Source: JAZSMJ01 sp045535815 (GTDB lineage Bacteria > Bacillota > Clostridia > Oscillospirales > CAG-272). Taken from it: 7,377 nt of DNA. Shown piece by piece: positions 1 through 6,699 of this stretch; position 1 is the stretch's first letter, and the number at the start of each line of letters is the position of its first letter. A model generated the notes under the pieces. That model made no database searches. It was not told the origin of the DNA and saw only the letters and a list, made by a program, of their open reading frames with translations. Where the stretch lies: positions 1 to 7,377 of the forward strand of contig JAZSMJ010000038.1 in assembly GCA_045535815.1 (NCBI GenBank), read 5' to 3'. The position numbers and the translations under genes were made by a program.

Positions 1-20
1 TGTGTGATGAAATTGTCTTC

Positions 21-344
21 CTAAGACCGCTTGGCCTCCGACTTCATCTTGCCAAGGCCTGCAAGGATCTCGTCTGTGCAGGTGTAGTAGTTGGCGGTGA
101 TATGCGCCTGAAGCTTGGCAACAAGCGCCTGTGCTTCGTTAGAATCAGCATCTGCGCCACTCTGCTTACAGACTGCGAACTCGGCAAAGATCGCCATTAA
201 GCCCTCGTTTGCTTCTGCCCACTTCTCTTTTGTGTAATTCTTTGTATTTTGCTCGTACTCTCTATAAGCTACAGTATTACCGTAGCGTTCACGAGCTTCG
301 GTTTCATAGTTTTTCATTTGTAGACCTCGCAAGTTCTTGCGCAA
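21..344 (-). CDS. Stand-alone, C-terminally short TipAS-type antibiotic-recognition domain protein
   Basis: The 107-residue product resembles the C-terminal TipAS domain of MerR-family regulators such as TipAL, which bind thiopeptides and other hydrophobic drugs. Visible family features are the YETEARERYGNT-AYRE block (13-29), TKNYTKEKW (34-42), an acidic helical middle and HITANYYTCTDEILAGLGKM (81-100). No helix-turn-helix part exists: an in-frame TAA lies directly before the TTG start at 344. The domain normally runs about 30-35 residues past GLGKM with a YVxDERFTxNID-like segment; here it ends as KSEAKRS. Reading through the TAG gives EDNFIT, which could be a remnant of that segment, so a recent nonsense or frameshift change is possible. 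By recalled alignment to TipAL, the thiopeptide-linking cysteine is replaced by Gly96, while Cys89 is kept. GC is near 50-55%, above the neighbours. It could be a working sequestering protein or a decaying gene. The domain call is firm; function is uncertain. Confidence 0.68.
   Translation of the reverse strand: MRKNLRGLQMKNYETEARERYGNTVAYREYEQNTKNYTKEKWAEANEGLMAIFAEFAVCKQSGADADSNEAQALVAKLQAHITANYYTCTDEILAGLGKMKSEAKRS
328..341. repeat. Perfect inverted repeat at the 5' end of the TipAS gene
   Basis: CGCAAG-TT-CTTGCG has two perfect 6-base arms around a 2-base centre. It lies between the two candidate starts of the TipAS gene and touches the GAGG ahead of the ATG at 317. It could be a protein-binding operator or an mRNA hairpin that affects use of the inner start. 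A 14-base symmetry of this GC-rich kind next to AT-rich DNA is unlikely to be trivial, but no binding protein can be named. Confidence 0.5.
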
Positions 345-355
345 TTAAAGCTCCT
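345..355 (-). promoter_or_regulatory. Ribosome binding site for the TTG start of the TipAS gene
   Basis: On the minus strand AGGAG (355-351) lies 6 bases before the TTG at 344. A second start is possible: ATG at 317 with GAGG (328-325) 7 bases upstream. The ATG start would remove nine residues and begin almost at the conserved TipAS block. The TTG start has the better Shine-Dalgarno sequence, so I list it, but the choice is open. Confidence 0.5.
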
Positions 356-358
356 GTA

Positions 359-364
359 ATTATA
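359..364 (-). promoter_or_regulatory. Candidate -10 box upstream of the TipAS gene
   Basis: The minus strand reads TATAAT here, a perfect -10 hexamer, but there is no recognisable -35 box 16-18 bases upstream. Transcription would begin near 352. That would cut into the AGGAG used by the TTG start and so favour the ATG at 317. The inverted repeat at 328-341 would then lie about 11-24 bases into the transcript. The rest of the 345-516 spacer is AT-rich, with no gene and no clear terminator for the glycerate kinase gene, so read-through is also possible. Confidence 0.3.
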
Positions 365-516
365 TCTTTGAAAAATCAAAACTACTTTCTAAATAATCAA
401 TAATCATAATATCATCTAAAGTGCATCGTATTGACATTCAAATATTCACCATATCGCATGTTCATAACGAAAGTGATGAGCACTCGATGTTTTTTGCAAA
501 TTTACACGTTATAATA

Positions 517-1638
517 TTATATCTGCATTGTTAAAAGACCTTTTATTGCTTTTTCAGCGGTTTGTGTAATATCTGTTTTTACTGTTTTTTTGATGCTTTC
601 GATATCTGTGAAAGCATCCCTTGTTTTATATACGGCAATAATACCTATATCTTCCTGAGAATCGATGTCGCTCATGCCGGCAATAACGGCTACGGGAATA
701 TTTTTTTCCTTAGCTTTTTTTGCGATGCCGCTGATGGCCTTTCCTTCTTTGGTCTGACCGTCGAATTTGCCTTCACCTGTAATAATCAAATCTGCATTTT
801 CAAGCATCTCGTCAAAGTTTTTGGCTTCTAAAACGGCATCGATTCCTGATTTGATATCAGCATTAAAGAATGCCTTTAATCCTGCGGCAATGCCACCTGC
901 TGCTCCGCCTGATTTCATATTAAGTATATCGCATCCGACGTCTCGATTTACAATTTTGGCATAGTGTGCAAGACCTGCGTCGAGTCTTTCTGCCATAGCT
1001 GCATCTGCACCCTTTTGCGGTCCGAAAACCTTTGATGCTCCGTTTTCTCCGCAAAGCGGATTGTTTACATCGCATATTGCCGTAATTTTAACGTCGTTCA
1101 TTTCAGGTATGATACCGGAAACGTCTATCATTTCTATGTTACATAGACTTCCGCCCGTAGGAATAAAAATATTTCCGCCGTTATCAATAAATCTTACGCC
1201 AAGCGATGCTGCTATTCCGGATCCGCCGTCGTTTGTGCAGCTTCCGCCAAGACCTATTATAATATTCTTGTATCCTCTGGATACAGCTTCATATATTAGA
1301 TCGCCTACACCGTACGAGGTTGTAACCTCCGGGTTCTTGTTCCCCTGTGCTTGAGAAATACCGGCTGCTGCAGCAACCTCTATAACAGCCGTACCCTTGC
1401 CTAAGATTCCCCAAAAGCTTTCTGTAATGTTAAAGAAAGGATCTGTGACGTTTGTGCGTACTATATCTGCGCCTAACGCTTCAACCGTTCCCTCTCCACC
1501 GTCGGCAATTGGCACTTTGATTATTTCTGCATCAGGTAATACCTTTAATATTCCCGCTTCGATTGCATCTGCTACTTCAGATGAAGTTGCAGTTTCCTTA
1601 TATGAATCGGGTGCAATAATAATTTTATTAATCTTCAC
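517..1638 (-). CDS. glxK: Glycerate kinase (GlxK/GarK family)
   Basis: This cytoplasmic enzyme phosphorylates D-glycerate with ATP. Characterised GlxK/GarK members make 2-phosphoglycerate, which enters lower glycolysis. The 373-residue product has the usual family length and all major motifs: APDSYK (9-14), IADGGEGT (44-51), the glycine-rich GLGGSCTNDGGSG (129-141), CDVNNPLCGENGAS (189-202), FGPQKG (205-210), GGAAGGI (244-250) and ITGEGKFDGQT (286-296). No frameshift or missing motif is visible. The start is a GTG at 1638, supported by AGAGG (1652-1648) 9 bases upstream. A promoter at 1694-1722 faces it, back to back with the esterase promoter. The TipAS gene lies downstream on the same strand after a 172-base gap. 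No glycerate-forming reductase or aldolase is present, so the source of glycerate cannot be read from this window. The family call is firm; the exact phosphorylation position is inferred from relatives. Confidence 0.95.
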   Translation of the reverse strand: MKINKIIIAPDSYKETATSSEVADAIEAGILKVLPDAEIIKVPIADGGEGTVEALGADIVRTNVTDPFFNITESFWGILGKGTAVIEVAAAAGISQAQGNKNPEVTTSYGVGDLIYEAVSRGYKNIIIGLGGSCTNDGGSGIAASLGVRFIDNGGNIFIPTGGSLCNIEMIDVSGIIPEMNDVKITAICDVNNPLCGENGASKVFGPQKGADAAMAERLDAGLAHYAKIVNRDVGCDILNMKSGGAAGGIAAGLKAFFNADIKSGIDAVLEAKNFDEMLENADLIITGEGKFDGQTKEGKAISGIAKKAKEKNIPVAVIAGMSDIDSQEDIGIIAVYKTRDAFTDIESIKKTVKTDITQTAEKAIKGLLTMQI

Positions 1639-1693
1639 TGCTTTTATCCTCTTTTAAAATTATATGTTCTGACATCTTTTGTTCTTTTTTAAA

Positions 1694-1722
1694 ATTAAAT
1701 CATAAATTACATATAAAGTCAA
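1694..1722 (-). promoter_or_regulatory. Sigma-A type promoter for the glycerate kinase gene
   Basis: On the minus strand, TTGACT (1722-1717) and TTTAAT (1699-1694) are separated by 17 bases; both hexamers match the consensus at five of six positions. Transcription would start near 1687, giving a leader of about 50 bases before the GTG start. The AT-rich setting raises the chance of random matches, but spacing and location fit well. Confidence 0.6.
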
Positions 1723-1735
1723 TAGAAAGTATTGA
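1719..1735. promoter_or_regulatory. Candidate shared operator between divergent promoters
   Basis: TCAATA-GAAAG-TATTGA is a 17-base inverted repeat with perfect 6-base arms, centred in the short gap between the two outward-facing -35 boxes. A dimeric regulator bound here could block or control both promoters. Part of the symmetry (TCAA...TTGA) follows automatically from two divergent TTGA-type -35 boxes; the inner ATA...TAT is extra. No regulator gene is adjacent, so the binding protein is unknown. Confidence 0.4.
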
Positions 1736-1760
1736 AATATGATGATCTGTAGTTTATAAT
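1732..1760 (+). promoter_or_regulatory. Sigma-A type promoter for the esterase-epimerase operon
   Basis: TTGAAA (1732-1737) and a perfect TATAAT (1755-1760) are separated by exactly 17 bases. Transcription would start near 1767, about 28 bases before the ATG at 1795. This is the best promoter in the window. Its -35 box overlaps one arm of the inverted repeat at 1719-1735. Confidence 0.75.
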
Positions 1761-1794
1761 ATAATAAAATAATTTTTTAACGGAGATTATAATT

Positions 1795-2724
1795 ATGTCA
1801 AATTACACAGCTTCCAACGCACATTCTTTTTATCCTACACCCGATGAAATAAACAGTTGGGCTGAATCTATACGAATCGAGTCTGAATCTATTGAATATA
1901 CTGCTGAGTTTATCGGTGATAGCGGATTCAGATGTGATTCGGGCGATTATTATATGAATACGAATACCATTGTAAAATTTACAATAAAAGGAATGGTACC
2001 TTTTTACGGACTATGGTCTCCGGTCATATCCGGTCCTGCTCCATTAGTAGTTCATCTTCCGGGTTACGGCGCTGAGCTGATGACCTCAAACGGAGTTCAG
2101 CAGGAGGGCTTCAATACATTGTATCTTTCTCCGCTTGGATATTGGGGACCTCAAGGATTAAACTCTGAAAATCTTCCGGGCGGAGTAAGAATGGTTTTGC
2201 CTGATACTTTAACCTCGGATGCAAAACACGGCTACAGAGATTGGTTCCTTCAGGTTGCAGTTGCAGTCAGATGGGCTTGGTCTCAACCGCAGACGCTTTC
2301 TGACAGAGTTTCATTTTTTGGAACCAGCCAAGGTGGAGGAACGTCTTTGCTTGCCGGCTCGATATTCTCAGGACATGGAACAAGATGCGTTGCCTGCGAC
2401 GAGCCTTTTCTTACTAATTTTCCTCTTGCGGACTTCAGATGCGCTTACGGAATAGCTAAAAGCACATTTGATGCAATGGATGATAAAGGTATGGCTTGGC
2501 ATGCAATGGGTATGGTTGATACTATTTCACACATTGAACGAATTAATTTTCCTGTAATGCTTACCGCAGGAGAAATAGACGAGGGATGTCCGCCAGATAC
2601 GGTAAAATCCTTGTATGAAAAGCTTGAATGCACAAAAATGTTTTATTTCTTAAAAAACAGAAACCATGGGTATAATTACGAGTTTTTACAGCTTGCAAAA
2701 GCTTGGTTCAGATTGTATGCATAA
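1795..2724 (+). CDS. Alpha/beta hydrolase, divergent AXE1/CE7-type acetyl-esterase
   Basis: The 309-residue product is probably a cytoplasmic serine hydrolase that removes acetyl groups from sugars; no signal peptide or membrane segment is visible. The fold is seen in LVVHLPGYG (84-92, oxyanion region), the nucleophile elbow GTSQGGG (176-182, Ser178), ACDEPFLTNF (200-209), which matches the CE7 VPFLxxF segment, AGEIDEGCPPDTV (258-270, acid Asp262) and NHGYNYEF (290-297, His291). Length fits CE7 enzymes, usually about 310-330 residues. Two CE7 signatures are not canonical: the RGQ motif expected after the second strand is replaced by LGYWGPQG (114-121), and the catalytic His is followed by Gly rather than Glu. 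Substrate may therefore differ from xylo-oligosaccharides or cephalosporin C. GGAG (1782-1785) lies 9 bases before the ATG. The stop lies 12 bases before the epimerase gene, so the two are co-transcribed. Another carboxylester substrate is possible. Confidence 0.8.
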   Translation: MSNYTASNAHSFYPTPDEINSWAESIRIESESIEYTAEFIGDSGFRCDSGDYYMNTNTIVKFTIKGMVPFYGLWSPVISGPAPLVVHLPGYGAELMTSNGVQQEGFNTLYLSPLGYWGPQGLNSENLPGGVRMVLPDTLTSDAKHGYRDWFLQVAVAVRWAWSQPQTLSDRVSFFGTSQGGGTSLLAGSIFSGHGTRCVACDEPFLTNFPLADFRCAYGIAKSTFDAMDDKGMAWHAMGMVDTISHIERINFPVMLTAGEIDEGCPPDTVKSLYEKLECTKMFYFLKNRNHGYNYEFLQLAKAWFRLYA

Positions 2725-2736
2725 AGGAGATATATT

Positions 2737-3540
2737 ATGTCGCTTCCAATAGCATTGCAGTTATATTCGGTAAGAAATGAATGCAGTAAAGATTTTTACG
2801 GAACGCTCAAGGCAGTAAAAGAGGCAGGATATGACGGAGTCGAGCTTGCGGGCCTTCACGGATATTCTGTAGAAGATGTTAAAAATATGCTTGCGGAATT
2901 AAATCTTGATCCTATATCGGCACACGTTTCCATAGAAGAGATATCTGAAGACCCTCTTTCCGTTGAAAAGTATTCAAGGTTAGGTGTTCATTATATTGTT
3001 ATTCCATATCTATCGCTCGATTGCCATCCGACCGGTGTAAAATGGGATGAAACCCGCGATATAATTAATTCAGCTATAGATAAGGCTTCTGAATTCGGAA
3101 TTAAAATGCTCTATCATAATCATGATTTTGAATTTAAAAAGATTGACGGAAAATATATTATGGATATCTTTTTATCCGAGATAGACAGAATAGGTTATGA
3201 ACCCGATACCTGCTGGATAAATTATGCAGGCGAAGATCCTGTTGCCTATATTAAGAAATACAGTGGTATAATTCCTGTTGTTCATTTGAAGGATTTTGTT
3301 ATGCCCGGAAGGAAATCTGCAGTGCCGTATAAATTCCTTTCGGAAAAAGATGATAATGCTTCTTCAGAGGTTTCCAAGTTTAAGTTTACGCCTCTTGGCG
3401 AGGGTGTGCAAGATATAATGGCTATACTTTCTACTGCTGAATCGTTTGCGGAATGGGTAATAGTTGAGCAGGATTATCCCGGAGATTATACCGAGCTTGA
3501 GGCTATGAAGAAGAGTATTGAATATTTGAAATCATTGTAA
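2737..3540 (+). CDS. Sugar phosphate isomerase/epimerase-like TIM-barrel protein
   Basis: The 267-residue product matches the xylose-isomerase-like TIM-barrel family (IolE and sugar isomerase/epimerase relatives). These are cytoplasmic metal-dependent enzymes that isomerise, epimerise or dehydrate sugars and inositols. Landmarks in order are the opening ALQLYSVR (6-13), GYDGVELAG (31-39, Glu36), SAHVS (61-65, His63), LYHNHDFEF (125-133), EPDTCW (155-160, Asp157), GEDPVAYIKKY (165-175), VVHLKDF (181-187, His183), PLGEGVQDI (219-227) and WVIVEQD (240-246, Glu244). The candidate metal and acid-base residues Glu36, Asp157, His183 and Glu244 are all present. Length is typical and there is no signal peptide. 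AAGGAG ahead of the ATG overlaps the stop codon of the upstream esterase gene, which suggests translational coupling. The intrinsic terminator at 3614 closes the pair. The specific substrate cannot be deduced; the partner suggests an acetylated or otherwise modified sugar. Confidence 0.88.
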   Translation: MSLPIALQLYSVRNECSKDFYGTLKAVKEAGYDGVELAGLHGYSVEDVKNMLAELNLDPISAHVSIEEISEDPLSVEKYSRLGVHYIVIPYLSLDCHPTGVKWDETRDIINSAIDKASEFGIKMLYHNHDFEFKKIDGKYIMDIFLSEIDRIGYEPDTCWINYAGEDPVAYIKKYSGIIPVVHLKDFVMPGRKSAVPYKFLSEKDDNASSEVSKFKFTPLGEGVQDIMAILSTAESFAEWVIVEQDYPGDYTELEAMKKSIEYLKSL

Positions 3541-3613
3541 AATAATACATTATTTGTTTTAGAAACAAAATATTGTAAAAAATATATTAAAGCGTTTATA
3601 TTCAGTTTACATT

Positions 3614-3652
3614 TGCATGGTATGATTATAATAAATTATGCCATGCATTTTT
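3614..3652 (+). terminator. Rho-independent terminator after the esterase-epimerase operon
   Basis: The left arm TGCATGGTATGATT pairs with AATTATGCCATGCA around the 6-base loop ATAATA, giving a 14-pair stem with two G-U wobbles. TTTTT follows directly at 3648-3652, and more T-rich DNA continues. It acts rightward; the other strand lacks a T-run in the right place. It isolates the transporter gene from the upstream operon. Confidence 0.88.
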
Positions 3653-3723
3653 AGTTATTTTACCGAACTGTTTTATCGAGTGTTATATGGCTAAAGTCGT
3701 AGTTTATTTTTTGGAGTGGTGTT

Positions 3724-6663
3724 ATGTTAAAATTATCCGGTATTACAAAGAATTATAAAGTAGGGGACACTGAAATTCCTGCGCTCAGAGGGATAAGCGT
3801 TGAATTCAGAAAGCACGAGTTCGTATCAATTCTCGGCCCTTCTGGATGCGGTAAGACAACGTTGCTGAATATAATTGGCGGTCTTGACAGATACACCGAC
3901 GGTGATATGTCTATAGCCGGAAAGCACACAAAAAAATTCGCAGATTCAGATTGGGATTCGTATAGAAATCACTCCGTTGGATTCGTTTTTCAGAACTATA
4001 ATCTTATACCCCATCAAAGTATTTTATCAAATGTCGAGCTTGCTCTTACACTTACTGGCGTGTCAAAAGCTGAAAGAAGAAAACGTGCAATAGAGATGCT
4101 TAATAAGGTTGGTCTGTCGGATCATATTTACAAAAAGCCCAACCAGCTCTCGGGCGGTCAGATGCAAAGAGTTGCCATTGCAAGAGCACTTATAAACGAT
4201 CCCGAGATTATACTTGCAGATGAGCCTACCGGTGCACTTGATTCTGTTACAAGCGTGCAGATAATGGATATTTTGCGTGATATATCAAAGGATAAGCTGA
4301 TAATTATGGTTACGCATAATCCAGATCTTGCAAAGGAATATTCAAGCCGAATCATAAAACTTCTTGACGGTAAAATAGTTGACGATACCAATCCTTACAA
4401 AGAAGATTTAACAAATACAGAAAATAAAGCAACTCATAAAAGACCTTCTATGTCCTTCTTTACGGCTCTTTCTTTGAGTTTAAATAATCTTTTGTCTAAA
4501 AAGGCACGTACTATGCTTACGGCTGTTGCAGGAAGCATAGGAATTATCGGTATTGCGCTTATTTTATCTCTTTCGAGCGGAATACAGGCATATATAGACA
4601 AGGTTCAGGAAGATACTCTTTCATCCTATCCGATCACCATTGAGGCTGAAACTGTAGACGTTACTTCATTGATGCTTTCTATGATGAACGTTTCCGAATC
4701 ACAGCAGGAGCATGATCTGGATCAGGTTTATTCAAGCACTATGATGGCGGATATGATGAATTCGCTTATCTCTGCTGAAACTACAAAGAATAACCTCGTA
4801 AAATTCAAAAAGTATCTTGAATCTGATGATAATGAGCTGAGCGATGCAATAAGTGCCGTACAGTATACCTACGATACACCCTTGAATATTTATTCCGCCA
4901 ATACCATTGATGGAGTTTATCAGGTAAATCCGTCAACGGTTTTTGATGATTTTTACAGCGAAATATACAGTGAGAACGCATACTCGTCATATTCTGCGGT
5001 TGCAAGTAACGTTTTAAATACATGGGTTGAGCTTATACCGGGAAGAAACGGCGAGCCTGTAAACGATCTTTTGAAGGAACAGTATGATCTTGTTGCAGGT
5101 AGCTGGCCGTCAGAATATAATGAGGTTGTTTTGATAATAACCGAAAACAACGAAATAAACGATATATTCCTATATTCTTTAGGATTAAAAGACCCGGATG
5201 AAGTTCAGCTTATCATGGATGCAGCCATGAAGGGTGAAACTCATGAGACGAGTATTGAATCATGGACGTATGAAGAGCTTCTTAATTTGAAATATAAATT
5301 GGTACTCCCTTCCGATTGCTTTGAATATGATGATGAATCAGGTATCTGGAATGATATGCGCAACGACGTTGATTACATGAAAAACGTTGTAAATCAAGGA
5401 GTTGACATAAAGGTAACCGGTATCATTCGTCCAAATCCCGATGCAGTCTCTGCTGCACTTACCGGAGCTGTTGGATATATCGGAGATCTTACCGATTATG
5501 CAATTCAAAAAGTAGAAAGCAGTGAGATAGTTAAACAGCAAATGGCTGATCCCACACTTGACATTATATCCGGACTTCCTTTCCCTACAGGCGAAGAGAC
5601 TGAGCTTTCAGAGGATGAAAAATCTGCTGCTGTTAAAGAGCTGTTTATTTCAATGTCTGATGAAGAAAAGGCTTTAGCGTTTGATGACGTTGTTTTTGCA
5701 AGTATAGAGACTGAGCTCAACGCTATGACTGAGGCATATATTCAAAGCTATCCCGACAGGGCTTCCATGGAAGCTGAGCTTTTAAAAACGTTTTCAACCG
5801 TTTCGGGTATGGACGAAGAGATGATTGCATCATATCTTTCCGAAATGAGCGATGAAGATATTTATGCCTATATGTTTGATTCAATAAAGGAAAATCTCAG
5901 GCTTTCCGTTATGGGGCAAGCCTCTGTATCAGCCGATGATATACCGCAAGAACAGTTTAGCGTAATATTTGAAAGCACGCTTGAAAAGTGCGGTATTTCT
6001 GAATTGGCTTTACTTCACGAGAAATACTTCCCCTCCGGCATATCAAGCTCGACATATGAAAACAACCTTAAAATCCTTGGCTATTCAGATAAGGAAGCAC
6101 CCAAAACAATAAATATATATGCTTCTTCCTTTGAGAACAAAGATGTCATAGCTGAAGCGATAGCGCAATATAACAAAAATTCAAATGAAGAAGATAAGAT
6201 AAACTATACCGACTACGTTGCATTGATAATGTCTTCTGTCAGTACTATAATTGACGTTATATCATACGTTTTGATTGCTTTCGTTTCAATATCACTTATC
6301 GTTTCTTCAATAATGATCGGTATTATCACATATATATCCGTTCTTGAAAGAATAAAGGAGATAGGTGTGCTTCGTGCTATAGGAGCATCAAAGGGAGATA
6401 TATCACGTGTGTTCAATGCTGAAACGCTCATAATCGGATTTGCCTCCGGAGCTTTTGGCATCATCGTGACAGTTCTTCTGTGTATACCTATAAATATAAT
6501 CATACAACACCTTAGCGGTATTGCAAATATTAACGCATATCTTCCCGCAGGCGGCGGTATATTGCTCGTTTTGATAAGTATGCTTATGACGTATATATCA
6601 GGCCTTATACCTTCAAAAATTGCCGCAAGAATGGATCCTGTAGAAGCTCTTCGCTCAGAATAA
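3724..6663 (+). CDS. Fused ABC transporter ATPase/FtsX-type permease (MacB-like) with a very large extracellular domain
   Basis: The 979-residue membrane protein joins an ATPase and a permease; two copies should form the working transporter. Residues 1-225 are a LolD/MacB-type ATPase: Walker A GPSGCGKT (38-45), Q-loop Gln90, signature LSGGQ (142-146), Walker B ILADE (163-167) and H-loop His198. A hydrophilic linker follows. The first membrane helix is about 264-284. Residues 291-843 are a roughly 550-residue extracellular domain rich in Asp and Glu, with only two cysteines (532, 756). Three more helices lie near 844-871, 901-927 and 943-962. ERIKEIGVLRAIGASKGDI and the ending PSKIAARMDPVEALR are typical of FtsX/MacB permeases. 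Relatives act on peptides, antibiotics or lipoproteins, often as mechanotransmitters rather than classic pores; the substrate here is unknown. GGAG (3713-3716) lies 7 bases before the ATG. Only a weak extended -10 (TGTTATATG, 3681-3689) is seen upstream. No two-component system is adjacent. Confidence 0.93.
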   Translation: MLKLSGITKNYKVGDTEIPALRGISVEFRKHEFVSILGPSGCGKTTLLNIIGGLDRYTDGDMSIAGKHTKKFADSDWDSYRNHSVGFVFQNYNLIPHQSILSNVELALTLTGVSKAERRKRAIEMLNKVGLSDHIYKKPNQLSGGQMQRVAIARALINDPEIILADEPTGALDSVTSVQIMDILRDISKDKLIIMVTHNPDLAKEYSSRIIKLLDGKIVDDTNPYKEDLTNTENKATHKRPSMSFFTALSLSLNNLLSKKARTMLTAVAGSIGIIGIALILSLSSGIQAYIDKVQEDTLSSYPITIEAETVDVTSLMLSMMNVSESQQEHDLDQVYSSTMMADMMNSLISAETTKNNLVKFKKYLESDDNELSDAISAVQYTYDTPLNIYSANTIDGVYQVNPSTVFDDFYSEIYSENAYSSYSAVASNVLNTWVELIPGRNGEPVNDLLKEQYDLVAGSWPSEYNEVVLIITENNEINDIFLYSLGLKDPDEVQLIMDAAMKGETHETSIESWTYEELLNLKYKLVLPSDCFEYDDESGIWNDMRNDVDYMKNVVNQGVDIKVTGIIRPNPDAVSAALTGAVGYIGDLTDYAIQKVESSEIVKQQMADPTLDIISGLPFPTGEETELSEDEKSAAVKELFISMSDEEKALAFDDVVFASIETELNAMTEAYIQSYPDRASMEAELLKTFSTVSGMDEEMIASYLSEMSDEDIYAYMFDSIKENLRLSVMGQASVSADDIPQEQFSVIFESTLEKCGISELALLHEKYFPSGISSSTYENNLKILGYSDKEAPKTINIYASSFENKDVIAEAIAQYNKNSNEEDKINYTDYVALIMSSVSTIIDVISYVLIAFVSISLIVSSIMIGIITYISVLERIKEIGVLRAIGASKGDISRVFNAETLIIGFASGAFGIIVTVLLCIPINIIIQHLSGIANINAYLPAGGGILLVLISMLMTYISGLIPSKIAARMDPVEALRSE

Positions 6664-6681
6664 CAATTAATATTTTACTTT

Positions 6682-6699
6682 AAAGGAAGCGTGGTTTAA
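6682..6699 (+). promoter_or_regulatory. Ribosome binding site deciding the TTG start of the HD-domain gene
   Basis: AAAGGAAG (6682-6689) precedes the TTG at 6700. The AGGA core lies 12 bases from the start, rather far. A GTG at 6691 is in the same frame but is followed at once by GTT TAA, so it cannot start the protein. The first in-frame ATG lies well inside the conserved HD region, so TTG at 6700 is the only reasonable start. Confidence 0.65.

Noticed and set aside
209..403. Plus-strand open frame opposite the TipAS gene
   Set aside because: It mostly overlaps the clear TipAS coding sequence, has no family resemblance and no good ribosome site. I treat the plus-strand frames over the glycerate kinase gene and the minus-strand frames over the transporter and HD genes as shadows for the same reason.
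431..459. Perfect TTGACA on the plus strand at 431-436
   Set aside because: No acceptable -10 box lies 16-18 bases downstream, and a transcript would only run antisense into the end of the glycerate kinase gene.
464..496. Possible hairpin AGTG-ATGAG-CACT with a nearby T-run
   Set aside because: The stem is only four or five pairs. In the orientation useful for glycerate kinase termination there is no T-run after it, and in the other orientation no gene ends here.
3553..3569. Hairpin TTTGTTT-TAG-AAACAAA just after the epimerase gene
   Set aside because: It has seven AT-rich pairs, a tight loop and no T-run after it; the much stronger terminator at 3614 explains the end of the operon.
3573..3602. 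Promoter-like TTGTAA and TATATT with 18-base spacing, just ahead of the terminator
   Set aside because: A transcript from here would meet the intrinsic terminator at once. An attenuator for the transporter gene is conceivable, but no alternative antiterminator pairing could be seen.
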